From assembly GCA_037179385.1 (NCBI GenBank), contig CM074187.1:3658001-3722000 (forward strand): a DNA stretch of 64,000 nt, given 5' to 3'. This stretch comes from Holothuria scabra. Taxonomy: Eukaryota > Echinodermata > Holothuroidea > Aspidochirotida > Holothuriidae. Positions 58,301 to 62,503 of the stretch are shown piece by piece. The first letter of the stretch is position 1; every line of letters begins with the position of its first letter. The position numbers and the translations under genes are program-made. A model generated the notes under the pieces. It saw only the letters and a program-made list of their open reading frames with translations. It was not told where the DNA came from and did no database searches.

Positions 58301-60846
58301 CTTGCTTATGTGTTTTAATACACTCTACTTTTCACCTGAACACCCCTTTATCTTCGAGGCATATTCCGTGGTAAACAAAATCTTAGTACAAGGTCTTTAA
58401 GTTGACAGTCATGACCTGATATTTACCGTTGATCAGAATTAAGTCATTTAACTTCAAACTTTAAGAAATAAGTCATTGTCAAAGACCGTCTAAAAATATT
58501 GTTTTCTAATTAAAGGAAATTTTATAACCAGAAATGCTTAGGATAACAAATCCTGAGTTCAATACGTTACCATTTATATATTGCATAATTGTGAGCTGGG
58601 TGCAAAGTTTAACTTTCAACTAATAGGAAGTGGTCTTTCTCCAACTTACGTGGTATTTCGGCCTGGGTGCGCATGTGTACCAAAATTATTCTCAATCTTT
58701 CCATCAGACATCATTTTAAGTTGCATATTTGTACTATATTAATTGCTTGGAAACCTTACACACACGCAAGCACACACACACCGCACAAACCTCCCTTCCT
58801 CAGTACAGGCGTATTGCAATAGCTTCTGTGTCTAATGAGGTATTTATTTTCCAAGGATAGACCATCGCTCCAAATCCTGACGTTTGTAGAAGAGTGTTTC
58901 TCTTTATAAAAGATTACACTTGATAGGGTACTTAAGTCCAATTGCCCTGTACATGGATAACCCTAACCAGCTCATTACCCCTCTCAGAGGGGTTGGTATT
59001 TTAACGTTCCCTTTTACGCTATCGCTACTATTTCCCCTATTAACATATGCCTGAATGCGGGTTTAAGGCATAGACAGTGTCATCCCCAGAAATCTATGAG
59101 GCAACTTCGGTGAAAACTTTCTTGCCGTCTTCCCGCCAATCATGATTGGGATACACAAAAATATGATGTGCACAGTTTTCGTCCCTCCTTAACAAATTCC
59201 GGCTGTTCGCGCACTCGGAATGTGCATTTACTGTGTATCACATAATGTCCAATGTATGACCCCTTGATTGCATGGGAAACAACATGAAGACAGAAAGGCA
59301 AACCAGTTTAGTGATTGTGTGTAATTCCTGAGTGTTTTTGGTGTGACTTTAGCAGGACTTAAACTTCCATCTTTAAACAATCTTAAATGAGGCACTCTCT
59401 CACTAACGGATCTCTAGCTGTGCACTACCTCTGCCATTTTGAAACAATTACACCGTTGTCCATTTTAAGATATGCAAATATGATAAAAGCCCTATGGAAA
59501 CCTAAATTTTGAATTGCTCCATGACACCGATCAGCCTATATGTAAAATTTACATGGCCATGAATGCTTAAATGTCCGCTTTGAACTCATGAGTGTGGCAC
59601 GTAAACATCCCAGTATCGACAGAAGTTACAGGCTTAAAGAGGGTATCTATCGATATTTTGAAAAATTCAATATCATTTTTTCGACCGCTTACACTGAATT
59701 TGATGTGTTGCTTTTCAGTACCGAGCAGATCCCTACAGCGCCAAGTGGACGCCGGTGCAATCTGAAACACTCAACGAAGACAACCCAGACTTGGCGCCAA
59801 AGAATGATAGCCTCCTTGCAGCCACTTTCAAAGGTGCCAAATTTACAGCACCATCAAGTCCATTCACTCACAGAGAGGCGTCAAAACAGACGTTCAAGGT
59901 GAGCTAAGACATTCATCATACAATTCAGGGGTTGGGTACCAACACCGAAACAATCTGTTCGTTACCACCACCCTCACTTCATATTTGCAGAATGCAGTAC
60001 TTGTAACATATCTGCTCTACTTGCATAATATAGCTGGTTTCTTTCCACCTTAAGAGTACTTGTTTAGGTTGCTTTTCTAATGACAATCATTGGACAAACG
60101 ATATCCCCCAAAGGAATTTCTCAGATTCAGTTCCTTCCTTTAAGTCCATTCTTGATTTCCATCAAAGTGAACCCGGTTCTTCTGTATTTGTCTCACAGGA
60201 AATGTTGTCGGACGCCGAAAGAGTCATCCAGGAAGCAAAGGAACAGAAACTGGTATGTGATATAACATGTTCAATCACTTCAGGTTTTTGCAAAGACTAC
60301 GCTTTCCTTTACAAGTTCCTTTTTCATACATAGGAAATTTAAACTGAAAAATTTCACATGTTACCAGAGACGTGCAAACTTTTATCTTTGTTTATCTTCA
60401 AAGGTCACCAAAATCAGTGTTTACTTGTCCTATTCAGTAATGTAGGATTACCGAAGTGCACTAACAAAAATGTCGGTTATTGTTGTATTGTTTAGTTTTC
60501 AGTCGAGGCTATGGTAGATGAAGTTGGTCCAGCTGTAAAGGACGAGGAACTGATTTGGTTTTTGCGTCCTCAAGAGGCTGCTCTTCATTTGAGGCGAAAA
60601 AACCAAGAAGTTACTGACGGCGCTGAGGTTGATATAACGCCATCGGTAAGCGAAGACCCTAGAGCCGGGGCCAGAAAGGTGCCCTTCATTCCTAAAAGGT
60701 ACACCGTCCTCCGAAAAAGCTTCCGAAATTCCTTTCGACGATTTTCAAAGAGGTCGGGTAATAGTCGAGGTCAGAGAATGAAAGATACGGAAATATCCGA
60801 CGAGGATAACACGAACGATTCATCCAGAAGGTGCACTGTCATGTAA
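6062..60846 (+). CDS. Class V PLP-dependent enzyme (cysteine desulfurase/aminotransferase-like), about 20 exons, alternative N-termini, C-terminal CaaX box
   Basis: Spliced gene. From the ATG at 11994 the exons join to 781 codons plus stop; from the ATG at 16785, to 798. The upstream exon 6062-6095 would give 801 or 805. In the 781-residue numbering, visible landmarks are VIYCDYTASG (132-141), NTHTTT (about 162-167), phosphate loop GSGTTGA (200-206), EHHSN with a likely PLP-stacking His (232-236), Asp311 in FWDYATAG, Schiff-base Lys344 in SPHKFVGG, EEGGTPAIVESIRAGL, Cys490/Cys492 in ARGGCACAGPY, a Lys-rich insert (526-534), KPGFVRLNLPYF (550-561) and terminal CTVM. The first five motifs and the lysine follow class V (SufS/CsdB-like) architecture, and the cysteines sit where desulfurases carry the reactive Cys. 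Substrate is unknown: sulfur transfer, selenocysteine lyase or a transaminase-like reaction are all possible. The conserved residues argue for an active enzyme. The CaaX box suggests membrane attachment. Fold assignment is firm; reaction and localisation are inference. Confidence 0.93.
7446..8330. mobile_element. Foldback element with tandem-repeat arms
   Basis: Arms 7446-7768 and about 8035-8330 are inverted copies from GGCC-ATGGCGAGCAATCGGTATC at the outer edge to GCCTTAGCGGATT at the inner edge. Each arm holds an array of about 20-bp units, TTTAAATCGACATATACCAG and variants (7483-7680 and 8115-8290). A 266-bp non-repeated core separates them. Long arms built of short direct repeats are the defining layout of foldback transposons. 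Confidence 0.8.
8331..8917. other. Intronic DNA, nothing recognised
   Basis: No gene-like frame or repeat recognised apart from small AT-rich runs. Confidence 0.5.
8918..9168. mobile_element. piggyBac-type MITE
   Basis: Inverted ends CCCTTTACCGTTGT and ACAACGGTAAAGGG. The right flank is TTAA (9169-9172) and the left is TTGA (8914-8917), one change from the TTAA that piggyBac elements duplicate. The left end carries a GGGTCC/GGACCC stem. The 251-bp interior is GC-rich (near 60%) unlike its AT-rich surroundings, so the 91-codon frame through it is incidental. Confidence 0.8.
9173..11476. other. Intronic DNA with AGGCCTA-rich patch
   Basis: No gene recognised. Between about 10090 and 10440 the words TAGGCCTA, CCTAGGCC and their parts recur many times. 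A TATATATA box at 11265 is discussed among rejected items. Confidence 0.5.
11477..11646. mobile_element. 170-bp near-perfect hairpin (palindromic MITE)
   Basis: Arms of about 76 bp: GGGAATAAAGTCATGGTGCC to CATATAGGCAGAGACCC, mirrored by GGGTCTCTCAGCCCATATGC to TTGACTTTATTCCC. The short loop is TCGGCTTCGCC. Few arm mismatches imply recent origin or ongoing arm correction. Contains two TGACGTCA sites, one in each arm. Confidence 0.8.
11968..12387 (+). CDS. Exon 2a, N-terminal variant A
   Basis: Open from a strong acceptor (pyrimidine run then TTATAG|AGAC) to donor GG|GTAAGA, 420 nt, phase 1-1. The ATG at 11994 is in frame and could start translation within the exon; the eight codons upstream of it are also open. 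It encodes an acidic, Ser/Asn-rich start, then MGMTKEQSKALREI, a basic RRATRVSRRKR stretch (two possible basophilic-kinase sites), an acidic linker, and ends in IEENVIGNDTTFKGPFGNKR. That end continues directly into VIYCDYTASG of exon 3, where relatives of this enzyme family have the same junction. Paralogous to exon 2b. Probably a disordered regulatory segment. Confidence 0.85.
12510..12575 (-). repeat. tRNA-derived SINE head (or tRNA pseudogene)
   Basis: On the minus strand, TTAGTGCAGTGGTA resembles an A box and GAGTTCAAAT a B box about 30 nt later, with CTCGCCCGGCAAGCGGG between them, resembling a tRNA-Gly anticodon arm. The folded arms are imperfect, so it is not a functional tRNA. Confidence 0.55.
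12576..16797. other. Intron between exons 2a and 2b
   Basis: About 4.2 kb, AT-rich. Short frames only (up to 104 codons, at 14829) without family resemblance. No further copy of the duplicated exon seen. Confidence 0.55.
16798..17229 (+). CDS. Exon 2b, N-terminal variant B (paralogue of exon 2a)
   Basis: 432 nt, phase 1-1, bounded by ATATAG|AGAC and donor AGAG|GTACAT. The acceptor has a weak pyrimidine tract, so an alternative is a first exon starting at the in-frame ATG at 16785 (MCDIETPS). It mirrors exon 2a: FGMTREETRPLREI, RRASRLSQRRK, an acidic middle, then VEKNIIGSETSFDGPFGEKR. Local order and the last 20 residues match exon 2a closely, while the linkers differ, as expected for an old tandem exon duplication. 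The frame stays open into the intron for about 110 nt, but those residues do not resemble the family. Shared ATAG|AGAC acceptors suggest the duplication included the splice site. Confidence 0.82.
17230..20944. other. Intron 2, first part
   Basis: No third copy of exon 2 and no gene recognised. Includes a C-run at 17623, repeat R1 at 17943-18028 and an A/AAGAA-rich tract at about 20750-20880 that generates Lys-rich open frames by composition. Confidence 0.5.
17943..18028 (+). repeat. Dispersed repeat, family R1 copy 2
   Basis: Matches 1515-1603 through GCAGTCACTCCAACTCGAAG, TAGACTGGCC and GGTTGGCTGTTCAGAGTCAT. Confidence 0.6.
20945..21900 (-). pseudogene. LINE reverse-transcriptase remnant
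   Basis: On the minus strand, read from 21900 down: ISYGVPQGSLLGPLLFLLY, CLFADDSILF (catalytic FADD), a gap with frame breaks, VKFLGVLLDQHLNWKAHV, SYCN-LWG, LLQNKLIRIISG, and WNRLDP near 21020. This is the palm, thumb and end of a non-LTR retrotransposon polymerase of the Jockey/CR1 type. It is broken into several frames and truncated at its 5' end, as expected for a dead insertion. It lies antisense in the intron. Confidence 0.88.
21901..23521. other. Intron 2, middle part
   Basis: AT-rich, no gene or clear repeat recognised. Confidence 0.5.
23522..23910. mobile_element. hAT-type MITE with perfect 8-bp target duplication
   Basis: Ends CAGTGGCTCTCAAAGTGG and GTTTGAAAACCACTG are inverted and start CAG / end CTG, as in hAT (Charlie-like) transposons. 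Identical TTGTAGAC lies at 23514-23521 and 23911-23918. The 389-bp interior has G-rich runs and no transposase. Confidence 0.88.
24361..26067 (+). mobile_element. AGGTCA-array repeat element, copy 2 (diverged)
   Basis: Inverted 10-mers TGGTTCCTTG and CAAGGAACCA bound 1.7 kb. As in copy 1, the left end is followed by its inverted copy (AAAGGAACC), then a TG microsatellite (24405-24432), then AGGTCA-rich units (24546, 24700, 24825) and longer, decayed units to 26000. Confidence 0.6.
26459..26489 (+). CDS. Exon 3 (31-nt micro-exon, core entry)
   Basis: Acceptor CCAACAG and donor AAG|GTAAGC. Enters in phase 1 and leaves in phase 2. Encodes VIYCDYTASG plus part of the following Arg, the conserved opening of the catalytic domain. 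It is the first exon common to both N-terminal variants. Confidence 0.87.
26598..26617. repeat. Perfect 20-bp palindrome
   Basis: TTTGAACGCTAGCGTTCAAA reads the same on both strands. It lies at the head of a 200-bp region where GAACG and TTCAAAT words recur (to about 26810). Confidence 0.8.
27365..27585 (-). mobile_element. tRNA-derived SINE
   Basis: Minus strand: TTGGCATTAGTCGAACAGTGG resembles an A-box region and CCCGGGTTCCATTCTCAGG a B box, followed by a body containing ACAAGCCAGTGAGCAACAAC and GCGTAAAACTCTAACTAGCT. The body recurs at 51001-51110 and 62119-62215, so this is an interspersed family with a tRNA-like pol III head. Confidence 0.72.
28545..28783. mobile_element. 239-bp inverted-repeat MITE
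   Basis: Arms CACTCTTTAAAAGTTGGTTA to about 28640 and the mirrored sequence ending CCAACTTTTTAAGAGTG pair over about 85-100 bp, including GTCACGTATGTCAAATACCTG and its complement. No coding content; no clear target duplication. Confidence 0.78.
29008..29124 (+). CDS. Exon 4
   Basis: Acceptor TTTTTCATCAG, donor CCAG|GTAAGG; 117 nt, phase 2-2. Encodes PVRFIEDYITQHVHPLY then ANTHTTTGLMARQTTQF and RKEA. The NTHTTT and QTT-FR segments are hallmarks of this PLP family, lining the substrate entrance in related class V enzymes. Confidence 0.9.
29640..29990 (-). pseudogene. LINE C-terminal remnant
   Basis: On the minus strand: QNMAARLITGALKYNHITS, LLNDLHWLHISHRIK, then after a frame break FKALNDIAPGYINNLIF and TRTLRSS. 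This is the conserved tail after the reverse-transcriptase thumb in CR1/Jockey-like LINEs. 5'-truncated and frameshifted. Confidence 0.78.
30097..30301 (+). repeat. Diverged direct repeat, 150-bp spacing
   Basis: GAAGCAGTTAAAGTCTGC then TTTCGCCGAACGGCCCTTTG at 30097-30146 recurs at 30249-30301 as GAAGCAGTTTTAATTTTTGG then TTTCGCCGAACAGCCGTTTG. Confidence 0.6.
30302..31774. other. Intronic DNA, nothing recognised
   Basis: No frame or repeat with support. Confidence 0.5.
31775..31949. mobile_element. 175-bp hairpin MITE with CACTG ends
   Basis: Ends CACTGTAAAAAATGTTTGTA and its inverted counterpart ACATTTTTTACAGTG. Arms pair through AAAGTGCTGTCAA and TTGACAGCACTTT to a 4-nt centre, so almost the whole element is one hairpin. 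Confidence 0.82.
32299..32428 (+). CDS. Exon 5, PLP phosphate-binding loop
   Basis: Acceptor TTCTTTTAG, donor ACG|GTAAGC; 130 nt, phase 2 in, phase 0 out. Encodes QLIKSSVNAGEDDVLIFCG followed by SGTTGAVNKLVSALKL. GSGTTGAVNKL corresponds to the G-T-T-x-A-x-N loop that holds the PLP phosphate in SufS-type enzymes. Confidence 0.93.
33451..33516 (+). CDS. Exon 6, PLP-stacking histidine
   Basis: Acceptor TTTTGTTCAG, donor CACAG|GTAAGG; 66 nt, phase 0-0. Encodes VVFVGPYEHHSNILPWKESGAQ. The EHHSNILPW motif is almost the SufS/CsdB consensus, in which a histidine stacks on the PLP ring. Confidence 0.94.
34526..34650 (+). repeat. Short tandem duplication, 68-bp period
   Basis: GAGCTGAAAAGT, GGTAT-CTTCTTG and AGGGAAACCTTATTGA occur in the same order at 34526 and 34594. 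Confidence 0.8.
35158..35838 (+). other. Unexplained 226-codon open frame in intron
   Basis: Longest open frame in the window, ending at a TAA after LLFDNSLI. The predicted protein has a hydrophobic N-terminus (IVVFVLMVV), ten or so cysteines and a C-terminal hydrophobic stretch (VVIFGVFATLILYKTLILL) that could be a membrane segment. No family recognised, no splice sites needed, same strand as the host gene. A chance frame in AT-rich DNA is quite possible. Confidence 0.2.
36464..36740 (+). repeat. Relic of the AGGTCA-array family
   Basis: TTTCCTCGCCCCCAAGGCAGGCAA resembles the degraded terminal hairpin of copy 1, followed by GGTAAACACGATATTTCAAG, GGTCACACG, and GATCAAAGGTCACTTGAGGT. No TG array left. 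Confidence 0.5.
37128..37193 (+). CDS. Exon 7
   Basis: Acceptor TTTTCAAAG, donor AGG|GTGAGT; 66 nt, phase 0-0. Encodes VERIKDTKSGNIDCEDLDKK then LR, the usual strand-turn-helix after the EHHSN strand (xxIxxxxxGxIDxxxLxxxL). Confidence 0.88.
37194..39636. other. Intron 7, first part
   Basis: No supported gene. An antisense 131-codon frame (37744-38139) and a sense 91-codon frame (38274-38549) have no recognisable family. Confidence 0.45.
39637..39718. repeat. TTGTG pentanucleotide microsatellite
   Basis: TTTTG units pass into about thirteen uninterrupted GTTGT units. Produces Cys/Val repeat peptides in open frames that are not genes. Confidence 0.95.
40379..40520 (+). CDS. Exon 8, PLP-aspartate strand
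   Basis: Acceptor TTTTTCACAG, donor GCAG|GTACTA; 142 nt, phase 0 in, phase 1 out. Starts KHKKKSRRLIGCFSAASNVTG and ends GALSFWDYATAG. SNVTG corresponds to SNVxG of cysteine desulfurases. Asp311 is the likely partner of the PLP pyridine nitrogen. Confidence 0.93.
40521..43091. other. Intron 8, nothing recognised
   Basis: Ends at the exon 9 acceptor. No repeat or gene-like frame recognised; AAGCCGGT-type inverted words at 41030-41060 (ACCGGCTTCACA / TGTGAAGCCGGT) form a small hairpin. Confidence 0.5.
43092..43131 (+). CDS. Exon 9 (40 nt)
   Basis: Acceptor TTTTTACGCAG, donor ACAA|GTAAGT; phase 1 in, phase 2 out. Encodes GPYLKIDMNPASD plus part of Asn329. Links the aspartate strand to the lysine loop. 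Confidence 0.87.
43490..43560 (+). CDS. Exon 10, Schiff-base lysine
   Basis: Acceptor TTCTTCTTATAG, donor CCTG|GTGAGC; 71 nt, phase 2 in, phase 1 out. Encodes GENFTKDAVYLSPHKFVGG then VGTPG. Lys344 in SPHKFVGGVGTPG is in the position of the class V PLP-binding lysine (S-x-H-K-x-x-G-P-x-G). Confidence 0.94.
44093..44166 (+). CDS. Exon 11
   Basis: Acceptor TTTTTCACGCAG, donor TAC|GTAAGT; 74 nt, phase 1 in, phase 0 out. Encodes GILIAKKHVFLNEVPDAVGG then GTVVY. Matches the GxLxxxxxxxxxxxPxxxGGGTV strand that follows the lysine loop. Confidence 0.92.
44167..45156. other. Intron 11, nothing recognised
   Basis: AT-rich; no repeat recognised. Confidence 0.5.
45157..45267 (+). CDS. Exon 12
   Basis: Acceptor CTGTTTGTAG, donor GAT|GTGAGT; 111 nt, phase 0-0. 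Encodes VTRETHHYSSDIEEREEGGT then PAIVESIRAGLTFKLKD. The REEGGTP-I--SIRAGL signature corresponds to the FEAGTPxIxxxxxLxxA segment of desulfurases, which shapes the active site. Confidence 0.93.
45756..45802 (+). CDS. Exon 13 (47 nt, weak donor)
   Basis: Acceptor TTCTGCATAG; donor ACAAG|GTTGGT is a poor match to consensus. Phase 0 in, phase 2 out. Encodes SIGAEIIEEREEELT plus part of Arg430, a helix before the small domain. Frame continuity into exon 14 supports it despite the weak donor, which could allow skipping or regulated use. Confidence 0.82.
46488..46570 (-). repeat. Dispersed repeat, family R1 copy 3 (inverted)
   Basis: Reverse strand shows AATGCAGTCATCCTAACGTA, then CAATCATTGGCTTTTGAGGG and ACATGTGACAATATTTCTCC, matching copies 1 and 2. 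Its end is 54 bp before exon 14. Confidence 0.55.
46624..46828 (+). CDS. Exon 14, ARGGCACAGPY cysteine motif
   Basis: Acceptor TCTTATACAG, donor CACAG|GTGAGA; 205 nt, phase 2 in, phase 0 out. Encodes TAFGRWKRNRNIIILG, then RLPIFSFLI, HHDFVAVLLNDLFGIQ and ARGGCACAGPYAQ. Cys490 or Cys492 lies where group II cysteine desulfurases have the persulfide-forming cysteine, so a sulfur-related reaction is plausible but unproven. A downstream 9.6-kb intron separates it from exon 15. Confidence 0.94.
47340..47536. mobile_element. Mariner-type MITE, left copy
   Basis: 197 bp with inverted ends CAATCTTGGACAAAACT and AGTTTTGTCCAAGATTG. The right side is followed by TCTG, not TA. Confidence 0.85.
48687..48883. 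mobile_element. Mariner-type MITE, right copy
   Basis: 197 bp, same orientation as the left copy and nearly identical (differences at CACCCC/CACTCC, GCAGTG/GCAATG, CATGG/CATTG, GATTG/GAATG). The left side is preceded by CAGA, not TA. Confidence 0.85.
49654..49733 (+). other. Possible cassette (poison) exon
   Basis: An 80-nt segment of higher GC content than its surroundings lies between a consensus acceptor (CTTGTTTCAG) and a consensus donor (GAAG|GTGAGT). Entered in phase 0 from exon 14 it reads GANSLSAEGASAHGDIKKQG then five more residues to TGA. Inclusion would truncate the enzyme after the cysteine motif, either triggering decay or making a shorter protein. It starts 74 nt after the second copy of the tandem duplication. 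It may also be a chance pairing of splice-like sites. Confidence 0.25.
49734..51000. other. Intron 14, nothing recognised
   Basis: C-rich patch at 50790-50860; no gene or named repeat. Confidence 0.5.
51001..51110 (+). repeat. SINE body fragment
   Basis: AAACAAGCCAGTGAGCAACA, TGGAAAAAGGCCGTGG and GCCGTAAAACTCTATCTAGC match the body of the SINE at 27365-27585 in opposite orientation. No tRNA-like head. Confidence 0.75.
52647..52692. repeat. Perfect hairpin, 21-bp arms
   Basis: GCGTGACTTATTCATTCAAT(G) and its exact complement flank a 4-nt GATA loop. Followed by a smaller ATTTCAT/ATGAAAT hairpin (52693-52710) and a TATCTCAAT/ATTGAGATA hairpin (about 52727-52755). Confidence 0.9.
52846..52870. 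repeat. Poly(T) run of 25
   Basis: Uninterrupted T run; could be the poly(A) tail of an antisense retroposon, but no body was recognised beside it. Confidence 0.9.
52871..56404. other. Intron 14, last part
   Basis: No gene recognised. A CT microsatellite lies at 54887-54900. 55240-55370 shares scattered words (GTTGCCACC, GCTTAGC-TCGTAAAAC) with 45523-45640, a possible old dispersed repeat. Confidence 0.45.
56405..56466 (+). CDS. Exon 15
   Basis: Acceptor TTCTTTTCAG, donor ACAA|GTAAGT; 62 nt, phase 0 in, phase 2 out. Encodes DLLGIDEDLAQKFVHFLVTD. The LLGID start directly follows ACAGPYAQ, as in bacterial relatives where LLGI follows the cysteine motif within a few residues. Confidence 0.91.
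56467..57700. other. Intron 15, nothing recognised
   Basis: GTGTGTGCGTGTGTG microsatellite near 57470 only. Confidence 0.5.
57701..57793 (+). CDS. Exon 16, lysine-rich insert
   Basis: Acceptor TTCCTTACAG, donor TGAA|GTACGT; 93 nt, phase 2-2. Contains six AAG codons in a row, giving KKKKKKNKK (526-534), then SAEPGIERTVEIM. The basic run interrupts the family pattern between LLGID and KPGFVRLN. It could be a surface loop, a nuclear-import signal or a membrane-contact patch. The AAG run is a coding microsatellite and may vary in length. Confidence 0.9.
58064..58175 (+). CDS. Exon 17, KPGFVRLNLPYF domain
   Basis: Acceptor TTCTTATTTAG, donor CCAA|GTAAGT; 112 nt, phase 2 in, phase 0 out. Encodes PGFVRLNLPYFFSEEAINYV, then LTAVEMVANDGWTLLPQ. 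PG-VR-N--YF-SE is highly conserved in this enzyme group and is part of the C-terminal small domain; Arg554 is a candidate substrate-carboxylate binder. Confidence 0.94.
58176..59718. other. Intron 17, nothing recognised
   Basis: CA microsatellite at 58757-58790; otherwise unremarkable. Confidence 0.5.
59719..59898 (+). CDS. Exon 18
   Basis: Acceptor TTGCTTTTCAG, donor TTCAAG|GTGAGC; 180 nt, phase 0-0. Begins YRADPYSAKWTPVQSE and contains AATFKGAKFTAPSSPF. The first residues continue the small domain (QY--DP-SG-W in relatives); the rest is a lineage-specific linker. Confidence 0.9.
60199..60252 (+). CDS. Exon 19 (54 nt)
   Basis: Acceptor TTGTCTCACAG, donor CTG|GTATGT; phase 0-0. Encodes EMLSDAERVIQEAKEQKL, a predicted charged helix. 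Multiple of three, so skippable without frame change. Confidence 0.88.
60496..60846 (+). CDS. Terminal exon 20, basic tail and CTVM CaaX box
   Basis: Acceptor TATTGTTTAG, then 116 codons and TAA. Starts FSVEAMVDEVGPAVKDEELI and includes WFLRPQEAAL. Then a long polar tail follows, with RKSFRNSFRRFSKRSG, an acidic EISDEDNTNDSS stretch, and RRCTVM at the very end. Cys-Thr-Val-Met fits CaaX; Met at the last position usually directs farnesylation. Basic residues upstream commonly co-operate with a prenyl group in membrane binding. The competing acceptor 7 nt downstream (TTTTCAG) would break the frame. Confidence 0.93.
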   Translation, partial: FSVEAMVDEVGPAVKDEELIWFLRPQEAALHLRRKNQEVTDGAEVDITPSVSEDPRAGARKVPFIPKRYTVLRKSFRNSFRRFSKRSGNSRGQRMKDTEISDEDNTNDSSRRCTVM

Positions 60847-60939
60847 TTAATATAAAATTCACTTTGAAGATGATGATCTATTGAAATTCAAAATCGAGTG
60901 AAGGTGACTATTGACTTGTAAAAACAAATACGGAACTGA

Positions 60940-60945
60940 AATAAA
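60940..60945 (+). terminator. Polyadenylation signal AATAAA (proximal)
   Basis: AATAAA 94 nt after the stop codon, first canonical signal downstream, giving a short 3' UTR. Confidence 0.5.
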
Positions 60946-61351
60946 ATAAGCCACTCACTCCAAGATCTTTTTATCCATCTGTGCACCACAACCCTTTTGA
61001 AGACCTACATTATCTCCACACGAATTGAAATCGTTTTAGGTCAAAACCAAAGTTATGTGTATAAATATGCCGTTCGTAGGTAAGGTGAGATGCCCATAAA
61101 ACTGTATTTACTTGATAGGCAAAAGGTTAATTTTTAAAACCAGAGATTCGTTGGAATTACGTCAATATTTTTTACCGATCTTCAATAACAGATGAAGCTC
61201 TTCATAGTTTGAATTTTTCTGGAGTAAGTTGTTGCTTATGTAATTATAATGATATTGATTGTTGTTGTATAGTGTTGACATTTATTTTGTTAACCCTATA
61301 TCAATTTTCAGTGATACTGATGGTTTCCAGGAACATAACTTGAACTTCCAA

Positions 61352-61357
61352 AATAAA
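61352..61357 (+). terminator. Polyadenylation signal AATAAA (distal)
   Basis: A second AATAAA about 0.5 kb past the stop, followed by a TTGTT-rich stretch. Could yield a longer 3' UTR. Confidence 0.4.
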
Positions 61358-62118
61358 GCCGTCAGGGCATTCCATTGTTACAACTGTCCTTTAAATGGAA
61401 TTTGAAAAAAAAATAACATTAGCTGTATGTGACTTGTTCCTCCTTCCACGACACAAGATTCGAACATTTAACACATTCTTATGGAGTCAATGCAAACCAG
61501 AAAATATCCTTTAAAGTCGTCAATTTTTGATAGATTTTGATCTAAATTGGAACCATTACTTGGGTTTTCAATGATTTTCACTTCAAATACCAAACATGTT
61601 CATGTCACCTGAAAAGTAATTGCTCAAATTTTGAAGCATTACATGTTTGTTATTGTTTATATTCGAAAAGGTTGGCAGGGTGTATGATAAAAGCTGACCG
61701 GGTCCCCTTGCAACAATCGAAAGTAGAAATTGAGATGAATCAATGTAGAGTTTCTTCATTACCTCCAGAAGTATTGTACCTTTTGAAAAAATTTAAGTGA
61801 GAGTTATCGGTATCTGTATAAAATTAAACTATAGCAATATTTTCTGATTATGTGTATATTTAAGAAATAGAGTAAACGACTTCTTTGAAAAATTTCGAAA
61901 AATACCGTTAAGAAATGTATTCCAGTCAATAAAATTTTTGTTTGGTTATATTTTTTTACCATTTTATAACTGTAGATTGGTATACAAGGGTCACGAAGAT
62001 TTAAATCGTGCCTAAAAAGAGATCTGACGAATAGATTATTCCTTTTTATGACTTTTTAACTTGTGTCTATCCACTTTGTATAGTACAAAGGTCACTGTTC
62101 GGTTTACATATAATTTGT

Positions 62119-62215
62119 AGGGAAAACAAGCCAGTGATCCACAATTGGAAAAAGGCTGTGGCCGACTCGAATTAAACCACTTGATTAGAAACTTTGCCGT
62201 AAAACTCCATCTTAC
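62119..62215 (+). repeat. SINE body fragment
   Basis: GGGAAAACAAGCCAGTGATC, GGAAAAAGGCTGTGGCCGAC and GCCGTAAAACTCCATCTTA match the SINE bodies at 27 kb and 51 kb. Confidence 0.72.
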
Positions 62216-62409
62216 CTAACATAAAGCCCAAATCCTCTCACCCTAGACACTCCTTACCTACCAACTTAAGCCCCTCCCACAAATGTCTAAAACTCATCCT
62301 TATTTAAGTGAAATCGTATGTTGGGTTTACATACAAGACCCAAGGTGTAATCGGAAGACTCTCAGCAGGGTACATCTCCGGTAATAAGAGCTACAGTTCT
62401 CTGCATTTT

Positions 62410-62462
62410 TGATTCCTTGCCGAAGGCAGGCAAGGAATCTATGCGATGGTGATGTCGTGTGT

Positions 62463-62503
<41 letters not shown>

